Source: Candidatus Hydrogenedentota bacterium
GTDB taxonomy: Bacteria > Hydrogenedentota > Hydrogenedentia > Hydrogenedentales > JAEUWI01
DNA: 64,000 bases
Assembly: GCA_016182605.1 (NCBI GenBank)
Contig: JACPGE010000060.1
Coordinates: forward strand, 73,807-137,806
Reading direction: 5' to 3'
Positions 33,501 through 42,732 of this stretch are shown piece after piece. The notes under the pieces are model-generated. The model was not told where the DNA came from. It saw only the letters and a list, made by a program, of their open reading frames with translations, and did not search any database. Positions within the stretch are counted from its first letter, which is position 1. Each line of letters starts with the position of its first letter. Made by a program: the position numbers and the translations under genes.

Positions 33501-34469
33501 CTACTCCTTCGGAAACCAGCCCTCCAAAAACTCCGCCTCCGTACCGTCAAAGCGGGCCTCGGCAAGATGCTCGACGCCCTGCTGATTGCCCCAGGAGTAA
33601 TTGATGACCAGCTTGCCGTTGAACTCGCAGAAATCGATGTCGGAATTGTTCAGATTGACCGCGTTCTTGACCCGCTCCTGGAGATCCGGCGGTAACGCCT
33701 TATTGACGATGATCTTGTCCGCATCCGATGCCTTGAGCACGGGATTGAGGGGGCTGGACTCCCAATGAATCAGATCCTTGGAGCGGACAACAAACTGCTC
33801 GTAACCGCCGTTGATGGCTTCGAGGAAGAAATCGTAGAAGTAGCCCTTGTGGTAGCGCAAGGCGTGAGGCGCGGTGTAGCGGTCCTTGGAATAGGTGCAT
33901 TCTGCCGCGGTGAGCGCCCAGGTCTTGAGATCGGTGGAGGTCGCGAATCGTGCGGTAAAGGGGTTGCCGGCCACCTCGGCGGGCTTGCCCACCTCAAACA
34001 TAAGCACGTACTTGCCGTCGGCCTTGCACAGCGACGTGTTGAACATGCCGTATCCCGGCAGGGTCAGGGCGTTCCAGCTTTCCCAGGTCTGGAGATCCCT
34101 GGAGGTGAAGATCTCAATGCGTTCACCATCCCAGATGTTGACCGCAGTAACGATGGCCGTGCCGGTTTCCTGGTCCACAAAGGCACTGCCAAGGTGGTGC
34201 CCCTTGCCAAAGGCCGGCGTATAGGCGCCCGATTCATGATCGACGAATCGAAAGTACGAATCACCCGTCTTGTTGTTCCAGTAGCCCTGGCGCACATATT
34301 CGAAGCGGTAGACCTTGCCGTTGAATACCACTGGGGAGGTCTCGACCAGATCGACGTCGATGGTGCCGAGCTTTGTAATCTCCGGACGGGCGAGCTCCGC
34401 GTGGGCCGCCGCGCCGCTCAACAGCGCGATCACTACAAAGGAGGTGGCAAAGGCGTTCATCGGTCGCAT
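33501..34469 (-). CDS. Secreted five-bladed propeller, GH43/GH32-like
   Basis: 322 residues with a Sec signal peptide (ending AAAHAEL). The body has blade motifs of the glycoside-hydrolase clan F/J type: SPVVFNGKVYRFEYV, STDLKTWALTAAECTY, YHKGYFYDFFLEAINGGYEQ and SKDLIHWESSPLNPV. This matches GH43-like families acting on plant or algal polysaccharides, but catalytic residues cannot be fixed by eye. It stands alone next to the defence pair, with no shared operon. Confidence 0.82.
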   Translation of the reverse strand: MRPMNAFATSFVVIALLSGAAAHAELARPEITKLGTIDVDLVETSPVVFNGKVYRFEYVRQGYWNNKTGDSYFRFVDHESGAYTPAFGKGHHLGSAFVDQETGTAIVTAVNIWDGERIEIFTSRDLQTWESWNALTLPGYGMFNTSLCKADGKYVLMFEVGKPAEVAGNPFTARFATSTDLKTWALTAAECTYSKDRYTAPHALRYHKGYFYDFFLEAINGGYEQFVVRSKDLIHWESSPLNPVLKASDADKIIVNKALPPDLQERVKNAVNLNNSDIDFCEFNGKLVINYSWGNQQGVEHLAEARFDGTEAEFLEGWFPKE

Positions 34470-34586
34470 GGACGATCTCCTGGGGTCGGCATGACCTGAC
34501 TGTGGGGACTAACGATACCGGATGATGGGGCATCTGTGCCACTTGCAAGACTTGCCAGCGCCTGCCCGGGCCTTTCCCGTGTCACG

Positions 34587-34858
34587 CTATTCGAACTCGA
34601 TGCCGTAGAGCCTGGCCTGATAGAGCTCGAACTTCAGTGTTATGCCTTTTCCCGCCTCAATCCCGGTCTCCTCTCCCCCGTTCCAGGTGACGGGCACCCA
34701 GACTCGATCGCCCATCACCGGGTGACAGTCTTCGATCGCGCGGCCCTCAACGCCTTCAATGCCGACCTTGATCCATCCCGTGCGCCGGGGACAAGGCCGC
34801 TGGTGACGATTCCGGGCTGGACCTCTCGTTCGGGGTTCCCTGTGGCCCCGCTGGGTCT
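34587..34858 (-). pseudogene. Remnant of the C-terminal domain of a secreted glycan-active protein
   Basis: Minus-strand translation up to a stop at 34587 reads TGWIKVGIEGVEGRAIEDCH, then a short MGDRVWVPVTWNGG block, then GKGITLKFELYQARLYGIEFE. This is the C-terminal beta-sandwich tail shared by many planctomycete-type exported sialidase- and glycosidase-like proteins (GxPI..C..I.GD..VTW.G...GKP..L.FEL..A.LYG). Just upstream the sense continues in another frame (EVQPGIVTSGLVPGA), indicating a frameshift. No start or N-terminal part remains, and the remnant abuts the typA stop. Confidence 0.6.
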
Positions 34859-34870
34859 ATGTAATTCTTT

Positions 34871-36772
34871 TCAGGCCCCGACGCTGGTGCGCTTTTCGGC
34901 GCGCTTGCGTTGTTCGTCGTTCAGGATGGCCTTGCGGACGCGGATGTTCTTGGGCGTCACCTCGACGAGTTCGTCGGGGGCGATCCATTCGAGGGCGGTG
35001 TCCAGCGTGAGGATGCGGGGCACGTCGAGGCCTTCGCTGTGATCCTTGCCGGAGGCCCGGTGGTTGGTGAGGGCCTTGCGCTTGGTGGGCTTGCAGGGCA
35101 TGTCCCCCGGACGGCTGTATTCACCAATGATCATGCCTTCATAGACAGGCGTCATGGGCGCGAGGAAGAGGGTGCCGCGCTGCTGGAGGTTTTCCAGGCT
35201 GTAGCTGGTGGCATCGCCGCTGTCCATGCTGACCATGGAGCCACGGGCACGGGTGATCACCTCGCCGCACCAGCGTTCGTAGCCGGTGAAGCGCGAGGCC
35301 ATGATGCCGAGTCCCCGGGTGTCCGTGAGGAATTCGTTGCGGTAGCCGATGAGTCCGCGGGTGGGGATCTTGAAGCGGAGGCGGACGGTGGATCCGATGC
35401 CGTTGGGCTCAAGCGATTCCAACTGGCCCTTGCGCTGCGAGACCTTTTCGATGACCGTGCCCTGGTATTCACCGGGGACGTCAATCGTCAATTCTTCAAA
35501 GGGCTCCATGAGAAGGCCTTCTTTGTCGCGGTGGGTGATGATTTCCGGAGGAGAGACGCAGAGTTCCATGCCTTCGCGGCGCATTTCCTCGATAAGTATG
35601 GCCAAGTGCAGTTCGCCACGGCCGGAGACCTTCAGGCCTTCACCGGTGCCGGGGTCTTCCACGCGCAGGGCTACGTTGGTGCGCAATTCCTTTTCCAGGC
35701 GCGCCTTGATTTGGCGATAGGTGACGGCGTCGCCGTCCCGGCCCGCGAAGGGGCTGCTGTTTACGAGGAACTGCATGGAGACGGTGGGCTCTTCGATATC
35801 GAGGGGCGGCAGGGCCACTTCATTGGGGGAATCAATCGCGGCGAGGGTATCGCCGATATTGAGCGCCTTCGGGCCGGCGATGGTGACGATGTCGCCCGCG
35901 GTGATCTCCTGGTTTTCAACGGAGTCGAGGCCTTGGGTCGTCCACAGGTAGGTGGCCTTTTCGTTTTCGCGTCCGGTTACGTGCCATTCGTCCGTGGCGC
36001 CGCCGTGGCCGGGCTGCCATTCCGCCGTCTTCCATTCTGTGGTAATGCGGGCAATGGGTGAACCTTTGCTCAGGCGGCCCTGGAGCACGCGTCCGGTGCC
36101 GGTACGGCCGATGTGGTCGCGCCAGCCCAGCGTGCTGACCTGCATGAGGAAGGGGGCATTTTCGTCGCCTTTGGGGGCGGGAACGGCTTCAATAATCGTC
36201 TCAAAGAGGGCGTCCATGCCTTCATGGGCGTCTTTTTCGAGATCCCGCACGAGCCAGCCGTGAAGACCGGATCCGTAGAGGACGGCAAAGTCGCACTGGG
36301 CGTCTGTGGCGCCAAGCTCGACAAAAAGGTCAAACGTCTTGTTCAGCGCGCCATCGGGATCGGCATTGGGGCGGTCGGCCTTGTTGACGATAACCAGCGG
36401 GCGCAGGCCCAGGCGCAGGGCGCGCATGAGCACATAGCGGGTTTGCGGCATGGGACCTTCGTTGGCGTCCACCAGCAGCAGAACGGAATCGACCATGGAG
36501 AGAATGCGCTCCACTTCCCCGCTGAAATCGGCGTGGCCGGGGGTGTCGATGATGTTGATGCGGTAGCCGCCCCAGTCCACGGTGCAATGCTTCGCGCGGA
36601 TGGTGATGCCGCGTTCGCGCTCCAACTCGTTGTTGTCCATGATGCGATCTTCGAGGATGGCATTGTCCCGGAACGTATGGGTGGTGCGGAAGATGCTGTC
36701 GATCAGCGTGGTCTTTCCGTGGTCGATGTGGGCGATAATCGCCAGGTTCCGGATTTTGTCAATGGACGCCAT
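34871..36772 (-). CDS. typA: Ribosome-associated GTPase TypA/BipA
   Basis: 633-residue translational GTPase. G1 is AHIDHGKTT (residues 14-22), G2 is within RGITI, G3 is DTPGHADF, G4 is NKADRPN, and switch features are complete. EF-Tu domain II-, EF-G domain V- and C-terminal BipA-specific regions follow ([12 protein letters not shown]-like block, [15 protein letters not shown]). It aids 50S assembly and growth under stress. A good promoter lies about 70 bases upstream, with AGAGGAA as SD. Confidence 0.97.
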   Translation of the reverse strand: MASIDKIRNLAIIAHIDHGKTTLIDSIFRTTHTFRDNAILEDRIMDNNELERERGITIRAKHCTVDWGGYRINIIDTPGHADFSGEVERILSMVDSVLLLVDANEGPMPQTRYVLMRALRLGLRPLVIVNKADRPNADPDGALNKTFDLFVELGATDAQCDFAVLYGSGLHGWLVRDLEKDAHEGMDALFETIIEAVPAPKGDENAPFLMQVSTLGWRDHIGRTGTGRVLQGRLSKGSPIARITTEWKTAEWQPGHGGATDEWHVTGRENEKATYLWTTQGLDSVENQEITAGDIVTIAGPKALNIGDTLAAIDSPNEVALPPLDIEEPTVSMQFLVNSSPFAGRDGDAVTYRQIKARLEKELRTNVALRVEDPGTGEGLKVSGRGELHLAILIEEMRREGMELCVSPPEIITHRDKEGLLMEPFEELTIDVPGEYQGTVIEKVSQRKGQLESLEPNGIGSTVRLRFKIPTRGLIGYRNEFLTDTRGLGIMASRFTGYERWCGEVITRARGSMVSMDSGDATSYSLENLQQRGTLFLAPMTPVYEGMIIGEYSRPGDMPCKPTKRKALTNHRASGKDHSEGLDVPRILTLDTALEWIAPDELVEVTPKNIRVRKAILNDEQRKRAEKRTSVGA

Positions 36773-36841
36773 GGTGCAATAATTCCTCTAAAACCTTAAA
36801 CAGGGGGGTGTGCGCGGCGATCGCGCAAAGAATGGAGCCGT

Positions 36842-36871
36842 ATTGTACCTCATGCCGGATTAAAAAGGCAA
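36842..36871 (-). promoter_or_regulatory. Promoter of typA
   Basis: Minus strand: TTGCCT (36871-36866), 18-base spacer, TACAAT (36847-36842). It is followed by a leader of about 65 bases with AGAGGAA before the ATG. Confidence 0.5.
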
Positions 36872-36959
36872 TTTGCGCCCCGCGCCCCCATTCTGGAGGC
36901 GTCAATCCGGGCCTGACTGAAGCGCTTTGCTGCGAGCAGTTTAGGGCGAAACAGGGGGC

Positions 36960-36988
36960 TTGACCTCCACCGGTCATCGCGGTATAAT
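36960..36988 (+). promoter_or_regulatory. Strong sigma-70 promoter for the RRM gene
   Basis: TTGACC at 36960-36965, 17-base spacer, perfect TATAAT at 36983-36988. Transcription should start near 36995, leaving an untranslated leader of about 150 bases before the ATG at 37146. Long leaders are typical of cold-responsive RNA-binding protein mRNAs. Confidence 0.8.
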
Positions 36989-37145
36989 TTCGCCGTATTT
37001 TGACTTTGGTATTGTGACTCGAGCCCGACGTTATGCACCTCCGCCGTAGACAAACGAATCTGATGGATTTTCTGCTCTCCCGGAATGGTCACGAACGCTG
37101 GTCCGGTGACATCGCCACCAACAACGCTCGAAAGGAGAGCAACAC

Positions 37146-37418
37146 ATGAATATCTATGTCGGCAATCTTGCGTACACGACCCGGGACCAGGACCTTGAAC
37201 AGCTTTTTTCGTCCTTCGGCGAAGTCAGCTCCGCGCGGGTCATCATGGATCGCGAATCCAACCGCTCCAAGGGCTTCGGCTTCGTGGAAATGGAAAACAA
37301 GTCCGATGGCGACCGCGCCATCCAGGAACTGGACGGCCGCGATTTCCAGGGCCGCAACCTGAAAGTAAACGAAGCGCGTCCGCGCGAAGCACGTCCGCCC
37401 CGGCGGGATAGCTGGTAA
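37146..37418 (+). CDS. Single-RRM RNA-binding protein
   Basis: 90 residues: one RRM domain with RNP2 IYVGNL at residues 3-8 and RNP1 KGFGFVEM near residue 42, then a short Arg/Pro tail (REARPPRRDSW). It resembles bacterial and cyanobacterial Rbp proteins, thought to be RNA chaperones induced by cold or stress. SD AAAGGAGAG lies nine bases upstream. Preceded by a strong promoter and followed by an intrinsic terminator, so it is an independent highly expressed unit. Confidence 0.95.
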   Translation: MNIYVGNLAYTTRDQDLEQLFSSFGEVSSARVIMDRESNRSKGFGFVEMENKSDGDRAIQELDGRDFQGRNLKVNEARPREARPPRRDSW

Positions 37419-37442
37419 ACCCAGTTACAGAACTCCTGTTTG

Positions 37443-37480
37443 GAAGGCGCCCCTCTATGGAGGAGCGCCTTCTTCTTTGC
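37443..37480 (+). terminator. Intrinsic terminator of the RRM gene
   Basis: GAAGGCGC (37443-37450) pairs with GCGCCTTC (37465-37472), and the inner CCTC/GAGG extends the stem. Followed by TTCTTTGCTTTC. Confidence 0.85.
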
Positions 37481-37564
37481 TTTCTGCAACGGCGGCCCCG
37501 GTGAGTAGGCAGGAATGGGGAGAGCCCTGCTATAGTGTCGCCCTCAACCGAAGGAGAGCCAGGG

Positions 37565-39790
37565 ATGATCGGGATGGCGCGATGGATGATGGTACTTCTG
37601 TGTCTCTGCGCGAGTGCGCGTGCGGTAGAACCGGTGGCCGATGTGCCTTTCGTGCAGGAATATGCCGAGCACTATCCCCTGCCGCAAGAGGGTGAAGCGC
37701 GGGAGGTGCGCGCCGTGGCCGTGGATGGCGAGGGGACGGTCTGGGCCGGGACGAAGTCAGGGCTCTACGCGCTTTCCCGGGGAGCGTGGCGGATCGTGCC
37801 CGGGGTATGCGCGGGACCGCTCTACACGGTGTTCCTGGATGGGGCCGGCGCCGTCTGGGCAGGCGCCTGGGATGGTATCTACCATATCGAGAATGGCGCT
37901 GGGCAGAAGGCGGCAGGCGTGGATGGAACGATCGCGGCGATCAGAGAAACGCCGCAGGGGCTTATCGCGCTGGGCCCGGAGGGATCGTGGATGCTGGAGG
38001 CGAAAGGCTGGCGCGCCCTGAAAAACGGCTGGGCGCGGCACGTGCGCGATGTGGCTGTCATGCCGGACGGCTCCTACTACATCGGCACCGGTGTGGGACT
38101 CTATCATCAGGGTGAGGCGGGGCTGCGGCACTACTACCGGGACGACGAATTGTATTCCGGCGACATCCGCGCGTTGGCCATCGGACGCGACGGGGACATG
38201 TGGATCGGCGCGAAAGGCGGCATCGATCGCTATTCACACGGGAGCTACCGCGCCCATTACGGCGCAAAAGAGGGTCTGCCCAATTTCGACGTGCGCGCGC
38301 TGGCCGTCGATAGTGAGGGTACCGTTTGGGCGGGCACCGCGCTCGGGGTGGCCCGTTTCGACGGCAAGGCGTGGTCGTTGCGCCACAGCAAACGCTGGCT
38401 CCTGAGTGACGACGTGCGGGACATCGCATTCGACAGCGAAGGAACGGCCTGGATCGCCACGGGAGCCGGGGTGAGCGCCATCAAGCGCAAGACCATGACC
38501 CTGGCGGAGAAGGCGCAACACTACCTCGACATCTGCCACGCCCGGCATGTGCGCCCGCCCTACGCGGTCGAAAAATGCCGCTTTCCCGATGTGAACGACC
38601 TGAGCAAGTGGGAGCCCTGGGACGATGACAACGACGGCACCTTCACCGCCATGTACATGGCGATGGAGTCCCTGCGCTGGGCGGTGACCCAAGATCCCGA
38701 GGCGAAGGAGCACGCCCGGAAGGCTTACGATTTTCTGCAATTTCTCGAGGAGGTCACGCCGATCGACGGCTTCTTTGCGCGCACCGTCGTGCCCAGTGAC
38801 TGGACCGAAATGGCCGACAAGAACCACACGATGACGCCAGAGGAATACGCCGAGCGGCGCGTCCGCGACCCGAGAACCAAGCGCGTGGACGAGCGCTGGC
38901 GCCTTTCCGAGGATGGCAAGTGGCTCTGGAAAGGCGACACCAGCAGCGACGAAATGGTGGGCCACATGTTTGGCTACTACTTTTACTTCACGCTCGTGGC
39001 GGACGACGCGGAAAAACCGCGGGTGAGCAAGCACGTGGCAAAGATCGTGGATTACATCGTGGACAACGGCTACGTGATTCGCGATCTGGACGGCGTGCAG
39101 ACCCGTTGGGGCGTGTGGGCGCCGGAAATCGTGAAAGGCGATCCCGACTGGCGCGTGGAAGGGGTGAACAAGACCTACGAAGCCCTCTCCTGGCTGCGCT
39201 GCGCGTATCACATCACGGGCGGCAAGAAGTATGAGCGCAAGTTCCGGAAGCTCTACTACGGCGAAGGCTACGGTGAGATCGCGAAGCGGCCCAAATCGTA
39301 CGGGCGCTCGGAACGGACCCACATTCAGGACGATCTGCTGGCGATGAGCACCCCGGCGCTCATTCTCACGGAGAGCGATCCCGTGCGCCGCGCCGGCTTC
39401 CTGGAAGGCGCCACCTGGGCCTACAAATCCGTGGAGCACGACCAGAACCTCTTCTTCAATTTCATCTACGGCATGGCCGGCGGCGCCAATTTCCACCTGG
39501 AAGAGAGTGTGGCCTTCATGCGCGATCAGCCGCTCGATTTGCGGCACTATACCGTGGACAATGCCACGCGCGAAGATATCACCCTCGTGCGCGAGCCCAT
39601 CCCCGATCAACTCCAGACCAGCCGCATGCTGCCGCCCAGCGAACGCGGCGTCATGCGGTGGGACAAGAATCCCTGGGAAGTCGTCAGCGGCGACTTCGGC
39701 GATCCCGATGGCCACCTGGAAAGCAGCGGCGTGTTCTGGCTCCTGCCCTACTGGATGGCGCGCTATGAGGGATGGATCGCGGCGCCATGA
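37565..39790 (+). CDS. Exported two-component-propeller / helical-domain fusion protein
   Basis: 741 residues with a signal peptide (WMMVLLCLCASARA). Residues about 45-330 hold at least five Reg_prop blades of the form VRALAVDSEGTVWAGTALGV. They are followed not by a kinase but by a mainly helical domain (about 340-740) with YMAMESLRWAVTQDPEAKEH, GHMFGYYFYFTLVADD and FFNFIYGMAGGANFH, reminiscent of an alpha/alpha toroid. A WDDDNDGTF acidic loop could bind calcium. Function unknown; perhaps a secreted glycan-binding or glycan-degrading protein. Start ATG 37565 has AGGAGAG seven bases upstream. Confidence 0.82.
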   Translation: MIGMARWMMVLLCLCASARAVEPVADVPFVQEYAEHYPLPQEGEAREVRAVAVDGEGTVWAGTKSGLYALSRGAWRIVPGVCAGPLYTVFLDGAGAVWAGAWDGIYHIENGAGQKAAGVDGTIAAIRETPQGLIALGPEGSWMLEAKGWRALKNGWARHVRDVAVMPDGSYYIGTGVGLYHQGEAGLRHYYRDDELYSGDIRALAIGRDGDMWIGAKGGIDRYSHGSYRAHYGAKEGLPNFDVRALAVDSEGTVWAGTALGVARFDGKAWSLRHSKRWLLSDDVRDIAFDSEGTAWIATGAGVSAIKRKTMTLAEKAQHYLDICHARHVRPPYAVEKCRFPDVNDLSKWEPWDDDNDGTFTAMYMAMESLRWAVTQDPEAKEHARKAYDFLQFLEEVTPIDGFFARTVVPSDWTEMADKNHTMTPEEYAERRVRDPRTKRVDERWRLSEDGKWLWKGDTSSDEMVGHMFGYYFYFTLVADDAEKPRVSKHVAKIVDYIVDNGYVIRDLDGVQTRWGVWAPEIVKGDPDWRVEGVNKTYEALSWLRCAYHITGGKKYERKFRKLYYGEGYGEIAKRPKSYGRSERTHIQDDLLAMSTPALILTESDPVRRAGFLEGATWAYKSVEHDQNLFFNFIYGMAGGANFHLEESVAFMRDQPLDLRHYTVDNATREDITLVREPIPDQLQTSRMLPPSERGVMRWDKNPWEVVSGDFGDPDGHLESSGVFWLLPYWMARYEGWIAAP

Positions 39791-39805
39791 GCACCGCGCC
39801 GCCTG

Positions 39806-40780
39806 TCACCGCTCGACCAGTTCCACCCTGCGATTCTTGGCCTTGCCGGGATCGCCACTGTTGCTCGCGACGGGGACGAGCGGGCCAACACCCTGGGGGA
39901 TGAGCCGGTCCGCGGCGATGCCGTGATCCTTCGTGAGCGCAGCGACAACCGATGCGGCGCGTTCCTTCGAGAGCGTGATGTTATAGTCCAGGCCCCCCGA
40001 GAGATCCGTGTGGCCGACAACGTACACGTTCAAGTCGGGGCGGTTCGTGAGCAGTTTCGCGATCTCCTGCAACGCCGGCAGCGACGCCTCCTGGATGCTG
40101 GCCTTGTCGTGGTCGAAGAAAATCCCGTAGAGGGCCACCTTGCCATACTTGTCGATGTCGTCCGACATGGCCTTGGCATCCACAAAAACCAAATCGCCTT
40201 CCATCGCGCGCTCTTCGATGATGTCCACCAGCACGACGATCTCGTTCTGACTGTACTGCGCCGCGCCCACGGCAACATTCACGTTGCCTTCCGCGCGCTC
40301 CAGCCGGGCCGCGAAAAAACCGCTGCCCCCCGAAGTCGCGGAACCATCGAGCAAACGCGAGGTCCCCGGCGGGAAGGGATTGGCCTGATAGGCCACCTGC
40401 ATGAAACCGCGCCCGCCCACGTCCTTCCCCACGCCGGAATTCTTGTCGAAGCCGTCGGCGAGCACCTCGAAGCCCGCCTTCTTCACAGCGTCGAGATAGT
40501 TGACATAGACTTCATAAAAAGCGCGGTCGCCCGTAAGGGCGTAGTTGATGCGCGTAATCTTGCCTTCCACTTCGCGCCAATCGTCGATCTTGCGGTATCC
40601 CGTCACAGGGCCGATGGCCATGCGATACGGCTCAAACTCCTGAACCTCGTACCACGAAATCTCCGATCCGGGGTATCGGGTGATGAGCGGGTGGTCGCTG
40701 CTCCCGGCAATGTCGGCGGCAGATGCAGCCGCCCCCACCAGCAATATCCAAGCGATGGTTGACCGGAAATAGATACACAT
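39806..40780 (-). CDS. OmpA-family peptidoglycan-associated protein
   Basis: 324 residues with a Sec signal peptide (WILLVGAAASAA). The C-terminal about 115 residues form the OmpA domain: FDHDKASIQEASLPALQEIA, VVGHTDLSGGLDYNITLSKERA and PVASNSGDPGKAKNRRVEL. The Asp and Arg that bind diaminopimelate are present. The N-terminal part (about 30-200) resembles the unknown domain found before OmpA in DUF4892-type proteins, but that link is tentative. AGGAG lies seven bases before ATG 40780. Confidence 0.9.
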   Translation of the reverse strand: MCIYFRSTIAWILLVGAAASAADIAGSSDHPLITRYPGSEISWYEVQEFEPYRMAIGPVTGYRKIDDWREVEGKITRINYALTGDRAFYEVYVNYLDAVKKAGFEVLADGFDKNSGVGKDVGGRGFMQVAYQANPFPPGTSRLLDGSATSGGSGFFAARLERAEGNVNVAVGAAQYSQNEIVVLVDIIEERAMEGDLVFVDAKAMSDDIDKYGKVALYGIFFDHDKASIQEASLPALQEIAKLLTNRPDLNVYVVGHTDLSGGLDYNITLSKERAASVVAALTKDHGIAADRLIPQGVGPLVPVASNSGDPGKAKNRRVELVER

Positions 40781-40895
40781 TGAATTTCTCCTGTTCCGCA
40801 CAAAGGCCATGAGAAGCCCCGAACTGCTATAAGCTCAAACGCAGAGCCTTGGTAAGCACACACGCTTCCTGCTTTGCCCCGGCAAAATATCAAAT

Positions 40896-40916
40896 TTAAA
40901 CTCTTCCGGAGTTTAA
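40896..40916. promoter_or_regulatory. Palindrome upstream of the OmpA-like gene
   Basis: Perfect 8-bp inverted repeat TTAAACTC-ttccg-GAGTTTAA in the AT-rich region ahead of the OmpA-like gene. Could be a regulator binding site; no regulator is identified. The remainder of the 440-base gap (40781-41222) shows no gene. Confidence 0.4.
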
Positions 40917-41136
40917 CCCGGGCATCTGACGGGCTTCAACACCCCCTTCGGTAAGATTATCAAATGGCTTGACAGGCACACCACTTGGTGTCGTTCCGCC
41001 CCCCAGGAAACCCTCAAGATGTGGTGTGAGCGGGTGGCATTGTTAAGTTTCATTTACACGCAATAAGGGCGCAACACTGCGCTCGACCTCTTGCCGGCAC
41101 CCCGATCGAGGAGATGTCCGCAAGAGTAAAAACCCT

Positions 41137-41168
41137 TTGACAATATACAATTGCATCGGATAGTCTGC
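41137..41168 (+). promoter_or_regulatory. Candidate promoter of the lipoprotein gene
   Basis: TTGACA followed after 18 bases by TAGTCT, about 55 bases upstream of the ATG at 41223. The -10 match is moderate. Confidence 0.4.
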
Positions 41169-41222
41169 TACACGCAACAGGCAATTACGCTCTGTTCTGT
41201 AACCAATGTTGGGGGTACTGAC

Positions 41223-42392
41223 ATGAACCGTTATCTATTAGCTTCCTCTGTCCTGCTGTTTCTGCTTCTAAACGGATGCGTCACCGTGGGGCGCGCGAGT
41301 TTCCACGGGAACCCACGGCCCTTGCAGCAGTGGGAGACCGACCTCGCGGCGAAGTACGAAATCTTTGATCCAGAATCCAACTTACTGCAGTTCGTGGCCG
41401 ATCACCGGGGCGAAGTAGATCGAATTCGCAAGGAAAATGCGGGCGCTCGAAAGGAGACTCTCGAATCTATAGCCGCACTGACGGAAACGAAGAGCCTCGC
41501 GGAGCTACGGCTGTCCCAGCTCAATTCCCAGTTGGCGGCACTGATTGCCAAGATCACGGAGACGGAAAGACAGTTCATCACCCTCTCGAAATTAAAGCCG
41601 GCCACGGCTGACTTGAAGGCCATGGCGGAACACCTGGCCACTCTCGACGAGGACAAGGCGCGGTTAATTGTCGAAATTCAGGGCGTTCAAAAAGAACTCG
41701 CAGTGGCTACTGGCAGCCTTGGTGCGGCACAGGATACACTGAAGTCATTCTCGGATTCATTGCGCCATGATCGCAACAAGATCATCGGCGACCTGATTAT
41801 CATTGCCAAGGGATATCACGAGACCAAGGACGACGGCATACGTGAAAAGCGCGCGGGCTTCAACATCCTCGCCGACGTGCTTCAGATCGGCTCTTCCGGG
41901 ATTGCGTCAATCGCCGGATCGGAATCCACCGCCCGTGCCTTGGCTGCATTGTCTACCGGCACTGGTGGCATTCAGGAATCCGTTGACAAGCGCCTGTTCT
42001 ATGAACATGCTACCTCGGCACTTTTGTCCACCATGCACACCATGCGGCTCGAACAGGAACAGGTGCTGATCGCCAATATGGCGAAGTCCCTCGACGAGTA
42101 TCCCCTCGAGTTGGCCCTGGACGACTGGGTTACGTTTCTTCTCGCTGGTGGCGTAACCGACGCGCTGCGGAAAATGGGTGTGGATGCGGCAGCCAAGGAA
42201 CTCAAGGAATTGAACAGCCTCACCAAACTGCGGGAGGCCCAGCAGGCAAACATAGATACCTTGGCGGAAGAGGCGAAGCAGAAGGCTGCGGAAGAGGCCG
42301 AAGTCAAGGCGCTCGAAACGGAGATCCGAAAGAAGATCATGCAGGGAATTCTGGGTTCCATACCAAGCCCCCCTGCCCCGCCCGCAGAATAG
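41223..42392 (+). CDS. Coiled-coil lipoprotein
   Basis: 389 residues. Lipobox LLLNGC gives the lipidated Cys at residue 19. A long coiled coil covers about residues 60-190 (repeated Leu/Glu heptads). A short stretch with Gly/Ser/Ala residues follows (DVLQIGSSGIASIAGSESTA), and a second charged coil lies near 330-375, ending in a Pro-rich tail. No family recognised; the repeat pattern resembles envelope tethers. GGGGG is six bases before the ATG. Confidence 0.75.
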   Translation: MNRYLLASSVLLFLLLNGCVTVGRASFHGNPRPLQQWETDLAAKYEIFDPESNLLQFVADHRGEVDRIRKENAGARKETLESIAALTETKSLAELRLSQLNSQLAALIAKITETERQFITLSKLKPATADLKAMAEHLATLDEDKARLIVEIQGVQKELAVATGSLGAAQDTLKSFSDSLRHDRNKIIGDLIIIAKGYHETKDDGIREKRAGFNILADVLQIGSSGIASIAGSESTARALAALSTGTGGIQESVDKRLFYEHATSALLSTMHTMRLEQEQVLIANMAKSLDEYPLELALDDWVTFLLAGGVTDALRKMGVDAAAKELKELNSLTKLREAQQANIDTLAEEAKQKAAEEAEVKALETEIRKKIMQGILGSIPSPPAPPAE

Positions 42393-42419
42393 CAACAGTT
42401 CGAGAACATTCTTGACCCG

Positions 42420-42458
42420 GCGCGGAGTGGCGCAAGCCAGGGCTACTCCGCGCTTTCT
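42420..42458 (+). terminator. Terminator after the lipoprotein gene
   Basis: Perfect 9-bp stem GCGCGGAGT (42420-42428) / ACTCCGCGC (42445-42453), then TTTCTA. The remaining 270 bases before the next gene show no gene or clear promoter. Confidence 0.7.
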
Positions 42459-42732
42459 ACATTCGACCGTTCACGGTCTATTCGAACATTGGCCGCGCGG
42501 CCACTCAGCCGGACGCGCTCCATCCGGCGGTGCGTCCCTATGGGACGGATTGCCAAAACTTTCCCAGCCCCCCCGTGCAGGAGTACAATGCTCATGTACA
42601 GCCATCACGTGGGGTTGGCTGTTCATGAATGGGCTTGGCTACGGTTGATGCGGGGATTGGGCCCAAGGATCTGTTTTCGGGAGTGGCCGCCGCGTCGTAA
42701 AGCGCATTGAATCACCCCACAGGAGAAGCCTT

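Noticed and set aside
41137-41170. Start of the lipoprotein gene at ATG 41151
   Set aside because: It would place a nonsense leader before the lipoprotein signal and would lie inside the candidate promoter. ATG 41223 begins the signal peptide directly.
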